DNA of 64,000 bases from Pseudomonadota bacterium (GTDB taxonomy: Bacteria > Desulfobacterota > Binatia > Binatales > Binataceae). The stretch is taken from contig JAJPHZ010000025.1 of the NCBI GenBank assembly GCA_021325025.1, forward strand, positions 1-64,000, written 5' to 3'. The translations under genes and the position numbers were made by a program. The notes under the pieces were generated by a model. That model did not search any database. It was not told the DNA's origin and worked only from the letters and a program-made list of their open reading frames with translations. This document shows positions 40,155-48,990 of this stretch, piece by piece (the stretch's first letter is position 1; each line of letters begins with the position of its first letter).

Positions 40155-40355
40155 TCAGCGCGAATCGGAGCCCGCGCAGGAGTTGCGGCGCCGGGCGCGC
40201 TGGACCTGCGCTTCGCGGACGAAGAAGAAGATGCACATCGCGGCTTCGATCAGCACGCTCGTCCATTTCCTCTGCACCACCGCCACGCCCGCCATCACCG
40301 CGGCGGCGCCGGCCAGATAGCCATGCCAGGTGATCGGTATCGGTTTGAAGGCCAT
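40155..40355 (-). CDS. Small two-helix membrane protein
   Basis: 66 residues with ATG at 40355: MAFKPIPITWHGYL, then two hydrophobic segments (AGAAAVMAGVAVV, SVLIEAAMCIFFFV) and a basic tail. Length and pattern resemble small uncharacterised inner-membrane proteins, but there is no family motif. The other frames here show nothing better. It lies between an amidohydrolase and a VOC gene on their strand. Confidence 0.45.
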   Translation of the reverse strand: MAFKPIPITWHGYLAGAAAVMAGVAVVQRKWTSVLIEAAMCIFFFVREAQVQRARRRNSCAGSDSR

Positions 40356-40395
40356 CGATCACCGAGGCTGCCGGCATTGGCGGCGCAATGCGAGT

Positions 40396-40764
40396 TCAGC
40401 TTTCACGCAGTTCGATGGCATTGCCGTCGGGATCGTTGAGCAGCACGACGCTGCCCGCGACCGAGCCCGTTACTACGCGATGCTTGATGCCGTGCCGGTC
40501 CAATTCCGCGCCGGCGCCGGCGAAATCGTCAATTACGATTGCGATGTGCGGGCGGGTCGGCATTCCGGGCTCCGCGTCATACTGGGGCGCCGGGCCGTGA
40601 ATCAGATGCACCTGCGCGTCGCCCAGGGCAAGCCATGCACCCGGGCTGGGAACGTCGGGGCGGGGGATTTCCTTGAAACCCAGCACGTCCACGTAAAAGC
40701 GGCGGGCGCGTTCGACGTCGGTCACCCGGATAGCGGCGTGGTGGAAGGCTTTGGGCTTCAACAT
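40396..40764 (-). CDS. VOC (glyoxalase/bleomycin-resistance) family protein
   Basis: 122 residues, one full two-module VOC fold. FHHAAIRVTDVERARRFYVDVLGF carries the first metal His, PHIAIVIDD the second, and NDPDGNAIELRES the C-terminal Glu. Such proteins include glyoxalases, dioxygenases and epimerases; the activity here is not known. The gene is divergent from an SDR at 40935. Confidence 0.9.
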   Translation of the reverse strand: MLKPKAFHHAAIRVTDVERARRFYVDVLGFKEIPRPDVPSPGAWLALGDAQVHLIHGPAPQYDAEPGMPTRPHIAIVIDDFAGAGAELDRHGIKHRVVTGSVAGSVVLLNDPDGNAIELRES

Positions 40765-40934
40765 GGCTACTCTCCGCTGCAGTCGCGACCAGGATGCCCC
40801 GATATTAGCGCCTGGTCATGTCCAGTCCAATGCGCGGTGTGCTCCCGGCGGCGGGTTGCTTTTCGCGTGGGCGCAATGTTCTCTACCAGGGTAGATACGC
40901 GCTTGCGCGGCGCGAGACAGGGAGAAAGTTAAAA

Positions 40935-41699
40935 ATGGCATCGGGGATCATCCGGCTCAAGGACAAGGTGGCGGTGGTGACGGGCGCGGCGCAGGGAATC
41001 GGGCGCGGCATCGCGCATCGCCTGGCGCAGGAGGGCGCCAAAGTCGCGGTCGCAGACATCAACGACAGCGGCGCCGCGAAGACGGCGGCCGAGATCAAGG
41101 CTGCGGGCGCGGTCGCGTGCGCGATTAAGCTGGACGTCACCAGCCTCAAAAGCGCGACGGCGGCAGCCGAGGCGGTCGAGGCGCAGCTTGGGCCGGTCGA
41201 TATCCTGGTCAACAACGCCGGATGGGACAAGGTGCAGCCTTTTCTTGAAACCGATGAGGAGCTGTGGAACCGGCTGATCGACATCAATTTCAAGGGCGTC
41301 CTCAACTGCGTCAAGGCGTTCGCGCCGCGAATGCTGAACCGGCCCGGCAGCAAGATTATTTCCATCGCCTCGGACGCGGGCCGCGCGGGCGGCGTGAACG
41401 ACGCGGTGTATTCCGGATGCAAGGGTGCGGTGATGTCGTTCACCAAGGCGCTGGCCCGTGAACTGGCCCGCTACAAGATAACCGTCAACGCGGTCGCGCC
41501 GGGAGTTATCGATACGCCGCTGTCGCAGGCGATCTCAGGCGGCATTCCCGGCTACATGGAACGGCTGATGAGGATCGTGCCGCTGCGGCGCAAGGGTCTG
41601 CCCGAGGACATCGCGGCGGCAGTCGCCTACCTGGCCTCGCCCGACGCCGATTACGTCACCGGGCAAATAATCAGCGTCAACGGCGGAATGACGATGTGA
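40935..41699 (+). CDS. SDR family oxidoreductase
   Basis: 254 residues with a canonical fold: TGAAQGIG, NNAGWD, SIASDAGR (Ser), YSGCKGA (YxxxK) and YVTGQIISVNGGM. The block resembles 2-hydroxycyclohexanecarboxyl-CoA or 3-hydroxyacyl-CoA dehydrogenases, which is a guess only. The start at 40935 has GGGAGAAAG upstream and gives the usual N terminus; the frame runs 39 codons further. The downstream phospholipase gene is convergent. Confidence 0.92.
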   Translation: MASGIIRLKDKVAVVTGAAQGIGRGIAHRLAQEGAKVAVADINDSGAAKTAAEIKAAGAVACAIKLDVTSLKSATAAAEAVEAQLGPVDILVNNAGWDKVQPFLETDEELWNRLIDINFKGVLNCVKAFAPRMLNRPGSKIISIASDAGRAGGVNDAVYSGCKGAVMSFTKALARELARYKITVNAVAPGVIDTPLSQAISGGIPGYMERLMRIVPLRRKGLPEDIAAAVAYLASPDADYVTGQIISVNGGMTM

Positions 41700-41733
41700 G
41701 ATGATGCCGAGGCTCCGCCCGCCGCCGGGCAGC

Positions 41734-43143
41734 TCAATAAGTTTTTGCCGGAGTCAGGAACAACGGCGGCCTCGGTTTCTGCGAAAAGTCGAAATCCTGA
41801 CACAGGTCTCCCAGCTCCCCGGCCTCCTCACGTACATCGGGACGGCTGTCGGGCCGCCCGTCGGTGAGAGGGTTCAACCTCTGACTGTGCAGGAAGAGGT
41901 CCTCGATAAACTTCACGTAAACGTCGTGGCTGTAGATCTGATGGTCGATGTAGCCATGCTTGGCAAAAGGGCTGATGACGATTCCCGGAACGCGCAAGCC
42001 ATAGCCGGCATTATCGACAACCGGAGGGACGACGTGGTCATAAAACCCTCCCCAGTCATCCCAGGAAAGAAAAATCACAGTGCTGTTCCAGTCGGGTCCC
42101 TGCATGATGGAGTTGATTAAGCCGGTCACGTACTGCTCCCCATCGGCGACGGAGTGGGGCGGATGCTCGCTCACCTGGAGGCTCGGGACAACCCACGAGA
42201 CAGCGGGCAGAGGACCTTCGATTGCGTCCACGTAAAAGTTGGTCAACGATTTGACGTTGCCTGCTTCACCGTCACTGCGAACGGTGTCGAAATAGAGCAG
42301 CGGATTCCAGATACTCGGCGTCTGGTAGTTCAGCGGCTTTCCGACGCAGGGTGCTTCGTCGTCGCAATCGGGTTCCGTGCCGTTGAAAACGTAATAGGCC
42401 CAGTTAATGCCGTTTTTGTGCAGGAGGTAGGTCAAATCCGTCCAGGGCAGTTTGAGAGTTGATGAGATCACGGGGCCGTTCAGATCGGTCGTACACGCAA
42501 GCGGGTTGTCATCGGGGCAGGACGCCGACCATTCCGAAGACAGGTATAAATGCTGGGGCCAGCTCCAGCTCGTGACATTTTCGAACATATGATCCTGCAG
42601 TACGAAATTGCTTGCATATGTCCAGTAATGGGGGATCTCGCGGCTGTCGTGATAACCCATCGTTTGGATCGGATCGATGGTGCCGCATAGGTGCTCTTTG
42701 GAGCACAGCAACTGCTCATAGGCGCGTGAGCTGCGGATGAAGCCATCCATCTTTCCGGAGTCGATGTCGGCAACCGCGTCGCTGTGGCGATGGGGCTGTT
42801 CGGAATTTACCAGATTCGGATCGTGGAATGGCTTGACGCATTTCCCAGTTGGATCGGGAACGCAGACGGTGGGAGAACCAGCCGCATCCATGGGAATGCC
42901 GTCGGCGCCCGGAAATGTCCCGAAGTAGCTGTCAAACGAGCGGTTCTCCTGCATGATGACTACGATATGCCGGATCGAGGTTTTTCCGCATTGGGGGCCC
43001 GGCGGCGGCGGACCTGGAGCGAAAGCAGCGCCGCCACCGCCGCCTCCACCACACGCTGTCAGCACCAGCGCGAGCAGCAACAGGAGTGCGGCCGTGGTGT
43101 AATCCGACAACAAGTGCGCGTTGTCCCCCGGAAATTTCTCCAT
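41734..43143 (-). CDS. Phospholipase C / acid phosphatase-type lipoprotein
   Basis: 469 residues of the phosphoesterase family (PF04185) that includes bacterial phosphatidylcholine phospholipase C and AcpA. A signal peptide ending in LTAC (Cys31) makes it a lipoprotein, followed by a Gly-rich and Pro-rich linker. [21 protein letters not shown] (60-79) carries the metal and nucleophile region, and [17 protein letters not shown] is the second conserved block. It probably cleaves phosphate esters outside the cytoplasm. The start at 43143 lacks a strong ribosome site; it is chosen because the signal peptide begins there. Confidence 0.88.
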   Translation of the reverse strand: MEKFPGDNAHLLSDYTTAALLLLLALVLTACGGGGGGGAAFAPGPPPPGPQCGKTSIRHIVVIMQENRSFDSYFGTFPGADGIPMDAAGSPTVCVPDPTGKCVKPFHDPNLVNSEQPHRHSDAVADIDSGKMDGFIRSSRAYEQLLCSKEHLCGTIDPIQTMGYHDSREIPHYWTYASNFVLQDHMFENVTSWSWPQHLYLSSEWSASCPDDNPLACTTDLNGPVISSTLKLPWTDLTYLLHKNGINWAYYVFNGTEPDCDDEAPCVGKPLNYQTPSIWNPLLYFDTVRSDGEAGNVKSLTNFYVDAIEGPLPAVSWVVPSLQVSEHPPHSVADGEQYVTGLINSIMQGPDWNSTVIFLSWDDWGGFYDHVVPPVVDNAGYGLRVPGIVISPFAKHGYIDHQIYSHDVYVKFIEDLFLHSQRLNPLTDGRPDSRPDVREEAGELGDLCQDFDFSQKPRPPLFLTPAKTY

Positions 43144-43244
43144 TATTGCAGCGGCAAATATCGCAGAGCAAAAGTATAGTTCCCTGGTTCGGTTCAGGAT
43201 TTGCCAAGCCGGTTGATAACCGGGTTGGCTGCGGTGCACATGGG

Positions 43245-44393
43245 TCAGGTCGCCAGCTTGTAGAGCCGGGCGGCGTTGCGCCACAGGATCTGCTCGCGCT
43301 CCTGGCCGGGCACCTCGCTGAAGTTGTTCTCGATCAGTTGCGCCGTTTGCGGATAGGTCGACGACGCCCTGGGGAATTCGGATTCCCACAGGATGCGATC
43401 GGCACCGATATAGCGGCGGTTGCGCAAGCCGACCTTTTCCTTCCAGGTCGTCACGTAGCATTGGCGATGGAAAATCTCCGAGGGCCGCTGCGTCAGGCCG
43501 TCGTTTTTGGCCAGCAACTGGCGCTCCCACTGATGGTCGAGCGCTTCGAGCGCGAACGGGACGTAGTCAATCGCGCTGGCGGGAAAGACTACTTCAAGTT
43601 TGGGAAAGCGGTATAGAATCCCCGACAGCACCATCCCGTTGATGAGCGCCGCGCTGCCTGCCGACAGGCGGACATTGTCGAATGCCGCGGCGGTGATTGC
43701 ATCATAGGTGGGGCTGATGTCAAACAGCACACTGGGCGCGCTGCCGGCGTGAAAGCATACCGGCACCGCCAGTTCCTCAATCGCCGCCCACAGCGGGTCC
43801 CATTCCTGCTTGTACAGATGCGGCACGGCAGGGTTTGTTTGCGAGGGCTGCGCCGGCATGATGAGCCCCTTGTGCCCGCGCCCTACTGCCCGCCGCGCCT
43901 CGGCCGCCGCCATCTCGATCGAACCTACAGGAAGTATGGCCTGGGGAATGAACCGCGGACTGGCCGCGGCCCATACGTCGATTATCCAGTCGTTATAGAC
44001 CCGCACGCATTCGATCTGAAGTTCCAGGTCCTTGATTGCGCCGAGCGCCTCGCCGCTGACCCCGGCTGCCGCTGGATAGAGGACCGAGCAGTCGATCCGG
44101 TCCGCATCCAGCGCTGCCAGGCGCGCCTGCGGGTCCCAAACGGTGCGCGGAACTTCGCTCCAGCTCTGCGGCTCGGCGCTGCGGTCCGCCGACAGGGCGC
44201 CCGTGGCCGCCAACGAGCGGCCCGGCCTGACCTGCCCGTCGATCACCCAGCGCTCGGCACCGTCCGCCTGGCGCGCGACGTGGGGGATACGCTCGCCCCA
44301 CTTGCCGCGCGACATGCATCGGGTCCACAGATCGGGCGGTTCCTGGACATGGTCATCGACCGATATGACGCCGTATCGCAAGGCCACGACCAT
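43245..44393 (-). CDS. PF04909-family amidohydrolase
   Basis: 382 residues. [15 protein letters not shown] (D-x-H-x-x-E) and [10 protein letters not shown] are intact, but near the C terminus the usual metal-binding Asp block reads [11 protein letters not shown]: Glu replaces Asp and Arg the His of SDFPH. The same change occurs less fully in the neighbour at 44403 (WETDFPH). It reads in the same direction 9 bases after that neighbour, so the two are cotranscribed paralogues. The substrate is unknown. Confidence 0.9.
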   Translation of the reverse strand: MVVALRYGVISVDDHVQEPPDLWTRCMSRGKWGERIPHVARQADGAERWVIDGQVRPGRSLAATGALSADRSAEPQSWSEVPRTVWDPQARLAALDADRIDCSVLYPAAAGVSGEALGAIKDLELQIECVRVYNDWIIDVWAAASPRFIPQAILPVGSIEMAAAEARRAVGRGHKGLIMPAQPSQTNPAVPHLYKQEWDPLWAAIEELAVPVCFHAGSAPSVLFDISPTYDAITAAAFDNVRLSAGSAALINGMVLSGILYRFPKLEVVFPASAIDYVPFALEALDHQWERQLLAKNDGLTQRPSEIFHRQCYVTTWKEKVGLRNRRYIGADRILWESEFPRASSTYPQTAQLIENNFSEVPGQEREQILWRNAARLYKLAT

Positions 44394-44402
44394 CCCCTTT
44401 CC

Positions 44403-45530
44403 CTACAGTTTGTAGACCCGTTTGGGATTCTCGACCAGGATCCTGTGCTGGTCGGCCTGCGGGACACCCTCAAAACTCCACGCCAGCCACTTGTCGGCTT
44501 CGGGCCAGATCGAGGTCGGGTGCGGAAAGTCGGTCTCCCACAGGATGCGGTCCACGCCGATGTAGTCGCGCAGTTGGATGCCGGCCTGCTCGTACCAGAA
44601 ATCAACGTAGCACTGCTGGCGGAACACCTCGCTGGGCCTGCGTTTGAGGCCCTGCTCCCACAGCCGGTTGCGCTCCCATTCGTAGTCGCATGCTTCCAGC
44701 ACGTAGGGCACCCATCCGATGCCGCTCTCGGCGCCGACCAGGGTCAGTTTGGGGAAGCGCTCCAGCACGCCGCAGAGCAGGACGTTGGCGAAGATCTGGG
44801 CGGACAGCGCGAAGGAATTGGCGCTGCCTATCGCCAGCATCTTGGCGTCGCTGGCGCCCGGCTCCGAGCCCAGGTTGAGGCGGTTGGCGCCGGCGACATT
44901 GTGGAAATGCACCGGCATCTCGAGTTCAACCGCCGCCGCCCACAGCGGGTCCCAGTAGCGATCGGCAAAGGCCGGCAGGCGATACTGCTCGGTGGCGCCG
45001 ATCATGATGAAGCCCTTGTGCCCGCGCTGCCAGACGCGGCGCAGTTCCTCGACCGCGGCCTCCACGCTGGACAGCGGCAGTTGGGCCAGCGGGATAAAGC
45101 GATGCGGCGCGAAGTCGTAAAACTCCTCCGACAGATAGTCGTTATACGCCCGCACACAATCCTTTTCGAACTCCGGCTCCTTTTTCATGAACGCGCCGCC
45201 GCTGACGCCCGCCGTGTTGGGGAACAGCACCTGGGCCGACACCCCGTCGCGATCCATCGCGCGCAGCCGTCCGTCGGCCGTGTACACCATCGACGGAACG
45301 TCGCGCCAATGAGTGGGCAGGCTCATGCGGTCGGGGATGACGCCATGGCACAGGCACAGCCATCCATTCATCATCACCCGCCCGTCGCAGACCCAGTACT
45401 CGCGGCCGTCCTTCTCGCGGATCTGCGGAATACGGTCGCCCCACTTGGCCTTGGACATGCGGCTGGTCCAGGTATCGGGCTTTTCCTGGCAATGACTGTC
45501 GACGTCGATGCGCTTGTATTCGAATGCCAT
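44403..45530 (-). CDS. PF04909-family amidohydrolase
   Basis: 375 residues. IDVDSHCQEKPDTW (D-x-H-x-x-E), PVHFHNVAG (His) and ILWETDFPHPTSIWP (Asp) are present. GGAGGC precedes the ATG. It lies between the unknown-family gene at 45558, 27 bases upstream, and the amidohydrolase at 43245, 9 bases downstream, so three genes form one operon. Active-site residues match closely to the downstream paralogue, suggesting a recent duplication. Confidence 0.9.
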   Translation of the reverse strand: MAFEYKRIDVDSHCQEKPDTWTSRMSKAKWGDRIPQIREKDGREYWVCDGRVMMNGWLCLCHGVIPDRMSLPTHWRDVPSMVYTADGRLRAMDRDGVSAQVLFPNTAGVSGGAFMKKEPEFEKDCVRAYNDYLSEEFYDFAPHRFIPLAQLPLSSVEAAVEELRRVWQRGHKGFIMIGATEQYRLPAFADRYWDPLWAAAVELEMPVHFHNVAGANRLNLGSEPGASDAKMLAIGSANSFALSAQIFANVLLCGVLERFPKLTLVGAESGIGWVPYVLEACDYEWERNRLWEQGLKRRPSEVFRQQCYVDFWYEQAGIQLRDYIGVDRILWETDFPHPTSIWPEADKWLAWSFEGVPQADQHRILVENPKRVYKL

Positions 45531-45557
45531 GACAGCCTCCGCTTTTGGACGGATGTC

Positions 45558-46199
45558 TCAGTTCATCCGCGCCGCCGCAGCGGTTTCCTGTAGCTGCGGG
45601 TTGAGCGCCTTGCACGCCATCCGCAGCCAGTTGCCGCTGGAGGTCTCGTCCTCCACGTACAGCCGGATCAACTCCTTGCTCTCCAAATCCTCCTTGATCA
45701 GATCGACGAACTCGCGCACCGGCCGCCACAACTCCTCGGAGTCGTAGGAGGCGGTGAGCTTGAGCAGTTTACGGTTGTCGGGAAGGTCCGGACTGGCCAG
45801 CATCTGCACGAACTTCGACAGCTCTTCGCTGGGAGCGGCCGCGGCCGGTTGCACGCCGAGGTCGCGCAGGCGCGCCTCGAAGACCCGCACATGGTAGGCT
45901 TCGCGCTCGGCAATCATGCGCAGACCGCTGCGGATGCATTCGGTCTTGCACACTTGCAGCCACTGGTTGAAACCCTGTGCGCCCATGCTTTCGCCCGCCC
46001 GCACCCGTTCCAGGTAGCTGGTGATGGCGGCGCGCTCGGACGGATATGTCCTGCCCATCGCGCAGAAGCCGCTGCCGTTGGACGCGCCTTCGGCCGACTC
46101 GCCCTCCAAACCCGCCATTTCCTTCTCGAAGGTAGCCTCGCTGATGATCCCCTTACGATAGGCGCGCAGGAGCTGACGGAATTCAAAATCGCGGTTCAT
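45558..46199 (-). CDS. Unknown-family protein B, paralogue of the gene at 37322
   Basis: 213 residues from ATG 46199. FEFRQLLRAYRKGIISEATFEKEM and SGLRMIAEREAYHVRVFEARLRDLG are nearly identical to the protein at 37322-37981, and the helix EFVDLIKEDLESKELIRLYVEDE is also kept. It has the same single ExxH, so a ferritin-like metal protein is possible but unproven. It is the first gene of an operon with two amidohydrolases, supporting a job beside those enzymes. It likely starts from the promoter at 46241-46270. Confidence 0.75.
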   Translation of the reverse strand: MNRDFEFRQLLRAYRKGIISEATFEKEMAGLEGESAEGASNGSGFCAMGRTYPSERAAITSYLERVRAGESMGAQGFNQWLQVCKTECIRSGLRMIAEREAYHVRVFEARLRDLGVQPAAAAPSEELSKFVQMLASPDLPDNRKLLKLTASYDSEELWRPVREFVDLIKEDLESKELIRLYVEDETSSGNWLRMACKALNPQLQETAAAARMN

Positions 46200-46240
46200 C
46201 GCTACCAACCCCCGTTGATTGATTTTTCTCGGCTGTGACG

Positions 46241-46270
46241 ACCATAAGGCGCAAGCGTCAATAGTGTCAA
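46241..46270 (-). promoter_or_regulatory. Sigma-70-type promoter of the 46.2-43.2 kb operon
   Basis: On the minus strand TTGACA (46265-46270) and TATGGT (46241-46246) are 18 bases apart. The predicted start near 46235 leaves a leader of about 35 bases to ATG 46199. The paralogous gene at 37322 also has a TTGACA-type promoter. Confidence 0.45.
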
Positions 46271-46355
46271 TCGCGGTTAATGGCTATTCGGACGCGACCC
46301 TTTTCCTCTCCACAAATGAAATGGTTTTGTTCGGAGAGGCGGACAAAATAAGCGG

Positions 46356-46748
46356 TCAGGAGAAGACTTCCCTCACCTTGACAGTGTCGGTGTACTCGCG
46401 GGCGCGCCGGATTTTGCCGTTTTCGAATTCCACCACGAAGCAGTATTCGTTTTCGTACTGCTTGCCCTTGGCGGTCTGGCCGCGGTTGGTCAGTTCCATC
46501 ACCACCGTGTCGCCTTCGCCATAGACGCGGCGGATTTCGGTCTTGAGCCCGCCCGGGAACGCGGTGGAAAGGCTCTTGAAGAATCCGGCCACCGCCTGTT
46601 TGCCCTTGAGCGGACCGCCGGGGCTGACGCTGGCCGGCAGCAGCCAGCTCACCTCGTCGGAAAGGTTGGCCGCGGCGGCATCGACGTCGCCCCTGACCGC
46701 GGCCTCCCAGGTTTTGCGCGCGACTTCCTTGTTCTGCTCTACACTCAT
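46356..46748 (-). CDS. SnoaL-like / NTF2-fold protein
   Basis: 130 residues of the cone-shaped alpha+beta NTF2 fold: an N-terminal helix (EVARKTWEAAVRGDVDAAAANLSDEV), the turn WLLPASVSPGGPLKGKQAVAGFF and a beta-sheet end (YCFVVEFENGKIRRAREYTDT). Members are ketosteroid isomerases, polyketide cyclases or limonene-epoxide hydrolases; the activity cannot be assigned. ATG 46748 is chosen because GGAGGC lies seven bases upstream; ATG 46754 is too close to it. It follows a VOC gene on the same strand. Confidence 0.88.
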   Translation of the reverse strand: MSVEQNKEVARKTWEAAVRGDVDAAAANLSDEVSWLLPASVSPGGPLKGKQAVAGFFKSLSTAFPGGLKTEIRRVYGEGDTVVMELTNRGQTAKGKQYENEYCFVVEFENGKIRRAREYTDTVKVREVFS

Positions 46749-46813
46749 TGTCATGCCTCCGTTTTGCGATTGTCGGTCGATGCGATGCCACACCGAGAGT
46801 TCGGCTAGGGCCC

Positions 46814-47269
46814 CTAGCGCGGCGGGTCGGGCAGATTGATCAGTTCAAGAAACGTCCCGTCCGGATCCTTGAAGCAGACGAACGCCACGCCGCCCGGGAA
46901 GACCTGCGGTTCGGACACGAACTCAACGCCCTTGGCTTTGAGTTCTTCATAGACCTTGGGCACGTTGGGCGTTCGCAGCGCGACCCGGGCGGTGCCCATG
47001 TGTGCCAGATGCGGATAGGGCTTGCCGTCGGTTTTCGGATTCTCCCATTCGATCAGGTCAAGCAGGGTGGAGCGCGGATCGTTGCCGATCGCCATCAGGG
47101 CGCCCTTGGCGCGGATGTTGGAAATGCCCATGCCCTTGTCCAGTTTCGGACCGCCGCCGCTGGGCATGTCCTGGACGACGCGGAAGCCGAGCCTTTTGTA
47201 GAATTCCAGCGAACGCTCCAGGTTGGAACAATTGATGTTGACGTGAAAGATTCCCTCGATACCTTCCAT
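46814..47269 (-). CDS. VOC family protein (glyoxalase-like)
   Basis: 151 residues. FHVNINCSNLERSLEFYKRLGF (first His), ARVALRTPNVPKVYEELKAKGVEF and FVCFKDPDGTFLELINLP (C-terminal Glu) form a complete VOC domain; the HVNINC and CFKDPDG forms are common in dioxygenase-like members. The start at 47269 has GGGAGG upstream. It may form a catabolic operon with the amidohydrolase at 47335 (65 bases upstream) and the SnoaL-like gene downstream. Confidence 0.9.
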   Translation of the reverse strand: MEGIEGIFHVNINCSNLERSLEFYKRLGFRVVQDMPSGGGPKLDKGMGISNIRAKGALMAIGNDPRSTLLDLIEWENPKTDGKPYPHLAHMGTARVALRTPNVPKVYEELKAKGVEFVSEPQVFPGGVAFVCFKDPDGTFLELINLPDPPR

Positions 47270-47334
47270 CTTATCCTCCCTGACGTTCTCTTTGGATGTT
47301 GTCGTCCGATATCTATCGCCGCGGCCGGCGTTTC

Positions 47335-48783
47335 TCAACGGGATGCCACCATCGCCCCCGCTCCCTCCACCCTGGTGCCTGCGAAGAAGCCGGGGTTCAT
47401 CGCGGTCCATAGCCGCCAGGGATTGGTGAACATGAAGTCGCGCAAGTCCTCTTGTGTGATGAGGCCATGCTCGACCAACTCATACGCTTCGCTTACCACC
47501 TCGCGCATGTCGGGCACGTCCCAATGGCCGATGTCGGAGCCGAAGATGGCGCCCAGCCGCGCGCCCAGCGGGTTGCGCCGGGTATCGAACGCCGCCGCGT
47601 TCATGGGGTCGTCGGCTTCGCATCCGAAGTAGAAATTGGGCACGAACAGCTCGGCAATATCCTCGACGCGCCCGATGCCGCATCGCGACCAGTCATCATG
47701 AGTCGCAAGCTCAGTGCTGTTGTCGATTCCGGGCACCAGGCGCGCGGGGCGGCTCAGCCGCTCGGCCCTGCCCTCGAACAGCCGTCCGCCGTAGCGGCGG
47801 CACAGGTCGGCGAGCTGCTCGAGGTTGACCCGGGCGGGATTGTATTTCTCGACGCTTTTGGCGTTGCGCTTTTCCCAATGTCCGATCAGGTCGGCGTAGA
47901 GGCCCGCCGCCCAACCCACGCCGCCCTCCAGAAAGGCGAAGCGCAAGGTGGGAAAGCGCCGCGTGACACCGCCGATGAACAGCGCCTTGCACAGGGCCTC
48001 GCCGGCGGCGCCGAAATGCCCGATGTGATTGTACATGTAATTGGACAGCGAGGTGCGCCCGCCCAGTCCCATCGCGCTGGAATGAAACGTCGGCGCCACT
48101 CCCAGCTCCACGCATTTGGCCCACACTGGGTCGTAGTCGTATTGGCCGTCGATACAGAAGTTGTCCAGCCAGTAGGCATAGCGCGACGCTTCAGGGTAAT
48201 CCGCGGCGACCGCCGGAATAGGCCGGCGCACGTAGCTCGCCATCACCACCGCCTTAAGCCCGAGCTGGCGCACCGCATATTCCAATTCTTCAACCGCCTC
48301 GCGCGGCGTATGCATCGGAATCACGCCCACCGGGGCGATTCTATCGCTGAACTCGGCGAAGACCTCGGCCGCGTAGCGATTGGCGGCCCGGCACGCCGCG
48401 CGGCGCACTTCCTCGTCCTCCATGTGTGGGAAGAACAGGCTGATGCTCGGATAGAGCACCGTGAAGTCCAGGCCCAGTTCGTCCATCCGCTCGTACAGCA
48501 GCCGGGGCAGCATCGCGGTGGCGAGGTCGGTGGTGTTCTCCGCCGGCAGCACCCACCATGGACCGCGCGCGATCGCGCGCCGGCGCCGCTCCTCAAGGGG
48601 AATCGGAGAGAGGTCCTCGGGCAGCGAATGCCTGAATCGTTCCAGCACCCGCGGCCCCGCCGCCTCCTTGATGAAGTCCGAGAGCAGCGGAGCGAACTCC
48701 ATGGTATGGCCGTCGGAGTCGATGACGGGATGGGTAAGGCGCGCTCGAACCGCCGCCGATGCCGAGCCGTTGACCGAAGCCAT
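47335..48783 (-). CDS. PF04909-family amidohydrolase, long form
   Basis: 482 residues, about 100 longer than its relatives. VIDSDGHTMEFAPLL (D-x-H-x-x-E), PTFHSSAMG (His) and AIFGSDIGHWDVPD (Asp) supply the metal site. The extra length lies before the C-terminal Asp block, where a long insert (EKRNAKSVEKYNPARVNLEQLADLCR onward) and a His/Asp-rich HDDWSRCG segment occur. This looks like a separate subfamily of the same fold. The VOC and SnoaL-like genes follow on the same strand. Confidence 0.88.
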   Translation of the reverse strand: MASVNGSASAAVRARLTHPVIDSDGHTMEFAPLLSDFIKEAAGPRVLERFRHSLPEDLSPIPLEERRRRAIARGPWWVLPAENTTDLATAMLPRLLYERMDELGLDFTVLYPSISLFFPHMEDEEVRRAACRAANRYAAEVFAEFSDRIAPVGVIPMHTPREAVEELEYAVRQLGLKAVVMASYVRRPIPAVAADYPEASRYAYWLDNFCIDGQYDYDPVWAKCVELGVAPTFHSSAMGLGGRTSLSNYMYNHIGHFGAAGEALCKALFIGGVTRRFPTLRFAFLEGGVGWAAGLYADLIGHWEKRNAKSVEKYNPARVNLEQLADLCRRYGGRLFEGRAERLSRPARLVPGIDNSTELATHDDWSRCGIGRVEDIAELFVPNFYFGCEADDPMNAAAFDTRRNPLGARLGAIFGSDIGHWDVPDMREVVSEAYELVEHGLITQEDLRDFMFTNPWRLWTAMNPGFFAGTRVEGAGAMVASR

Positions 48784-48990
48784 CGTCGTCCTCCCCTCAG
48801 GCGCGTTGCGTGGCGCAGCGCGGTTTTAGATTGTCAGAGCTCGATTTCAGGCCCAGTGTGGTACGGAATCGGGCCGCCTGCAAGCCGGCCGCCCCGGATA
48901 CGGCGCGCGGCGGAAGCGGCGCAACGGCAGGCATTAGGCGCCAAGCTGATAATGTTGGCGCGCGGCCGCTTGCCTGATAAACAGTTGACC

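Noticed and set aside
43749..45593. A 614-codon plus-strand open frame
   Set aside because: It is antisense to two convincing amidohydrolase genes and has no motif. Long antisense frames are common in GC-rich DNA.
47452..48990. A 919-codon plus-strand open frame reaching into the P450
   Set aside because: The first half is antisense to the clear amidohydrolase gene at 47335-48783 and has a shadow composition. Only the part from 48991 matches a P450.
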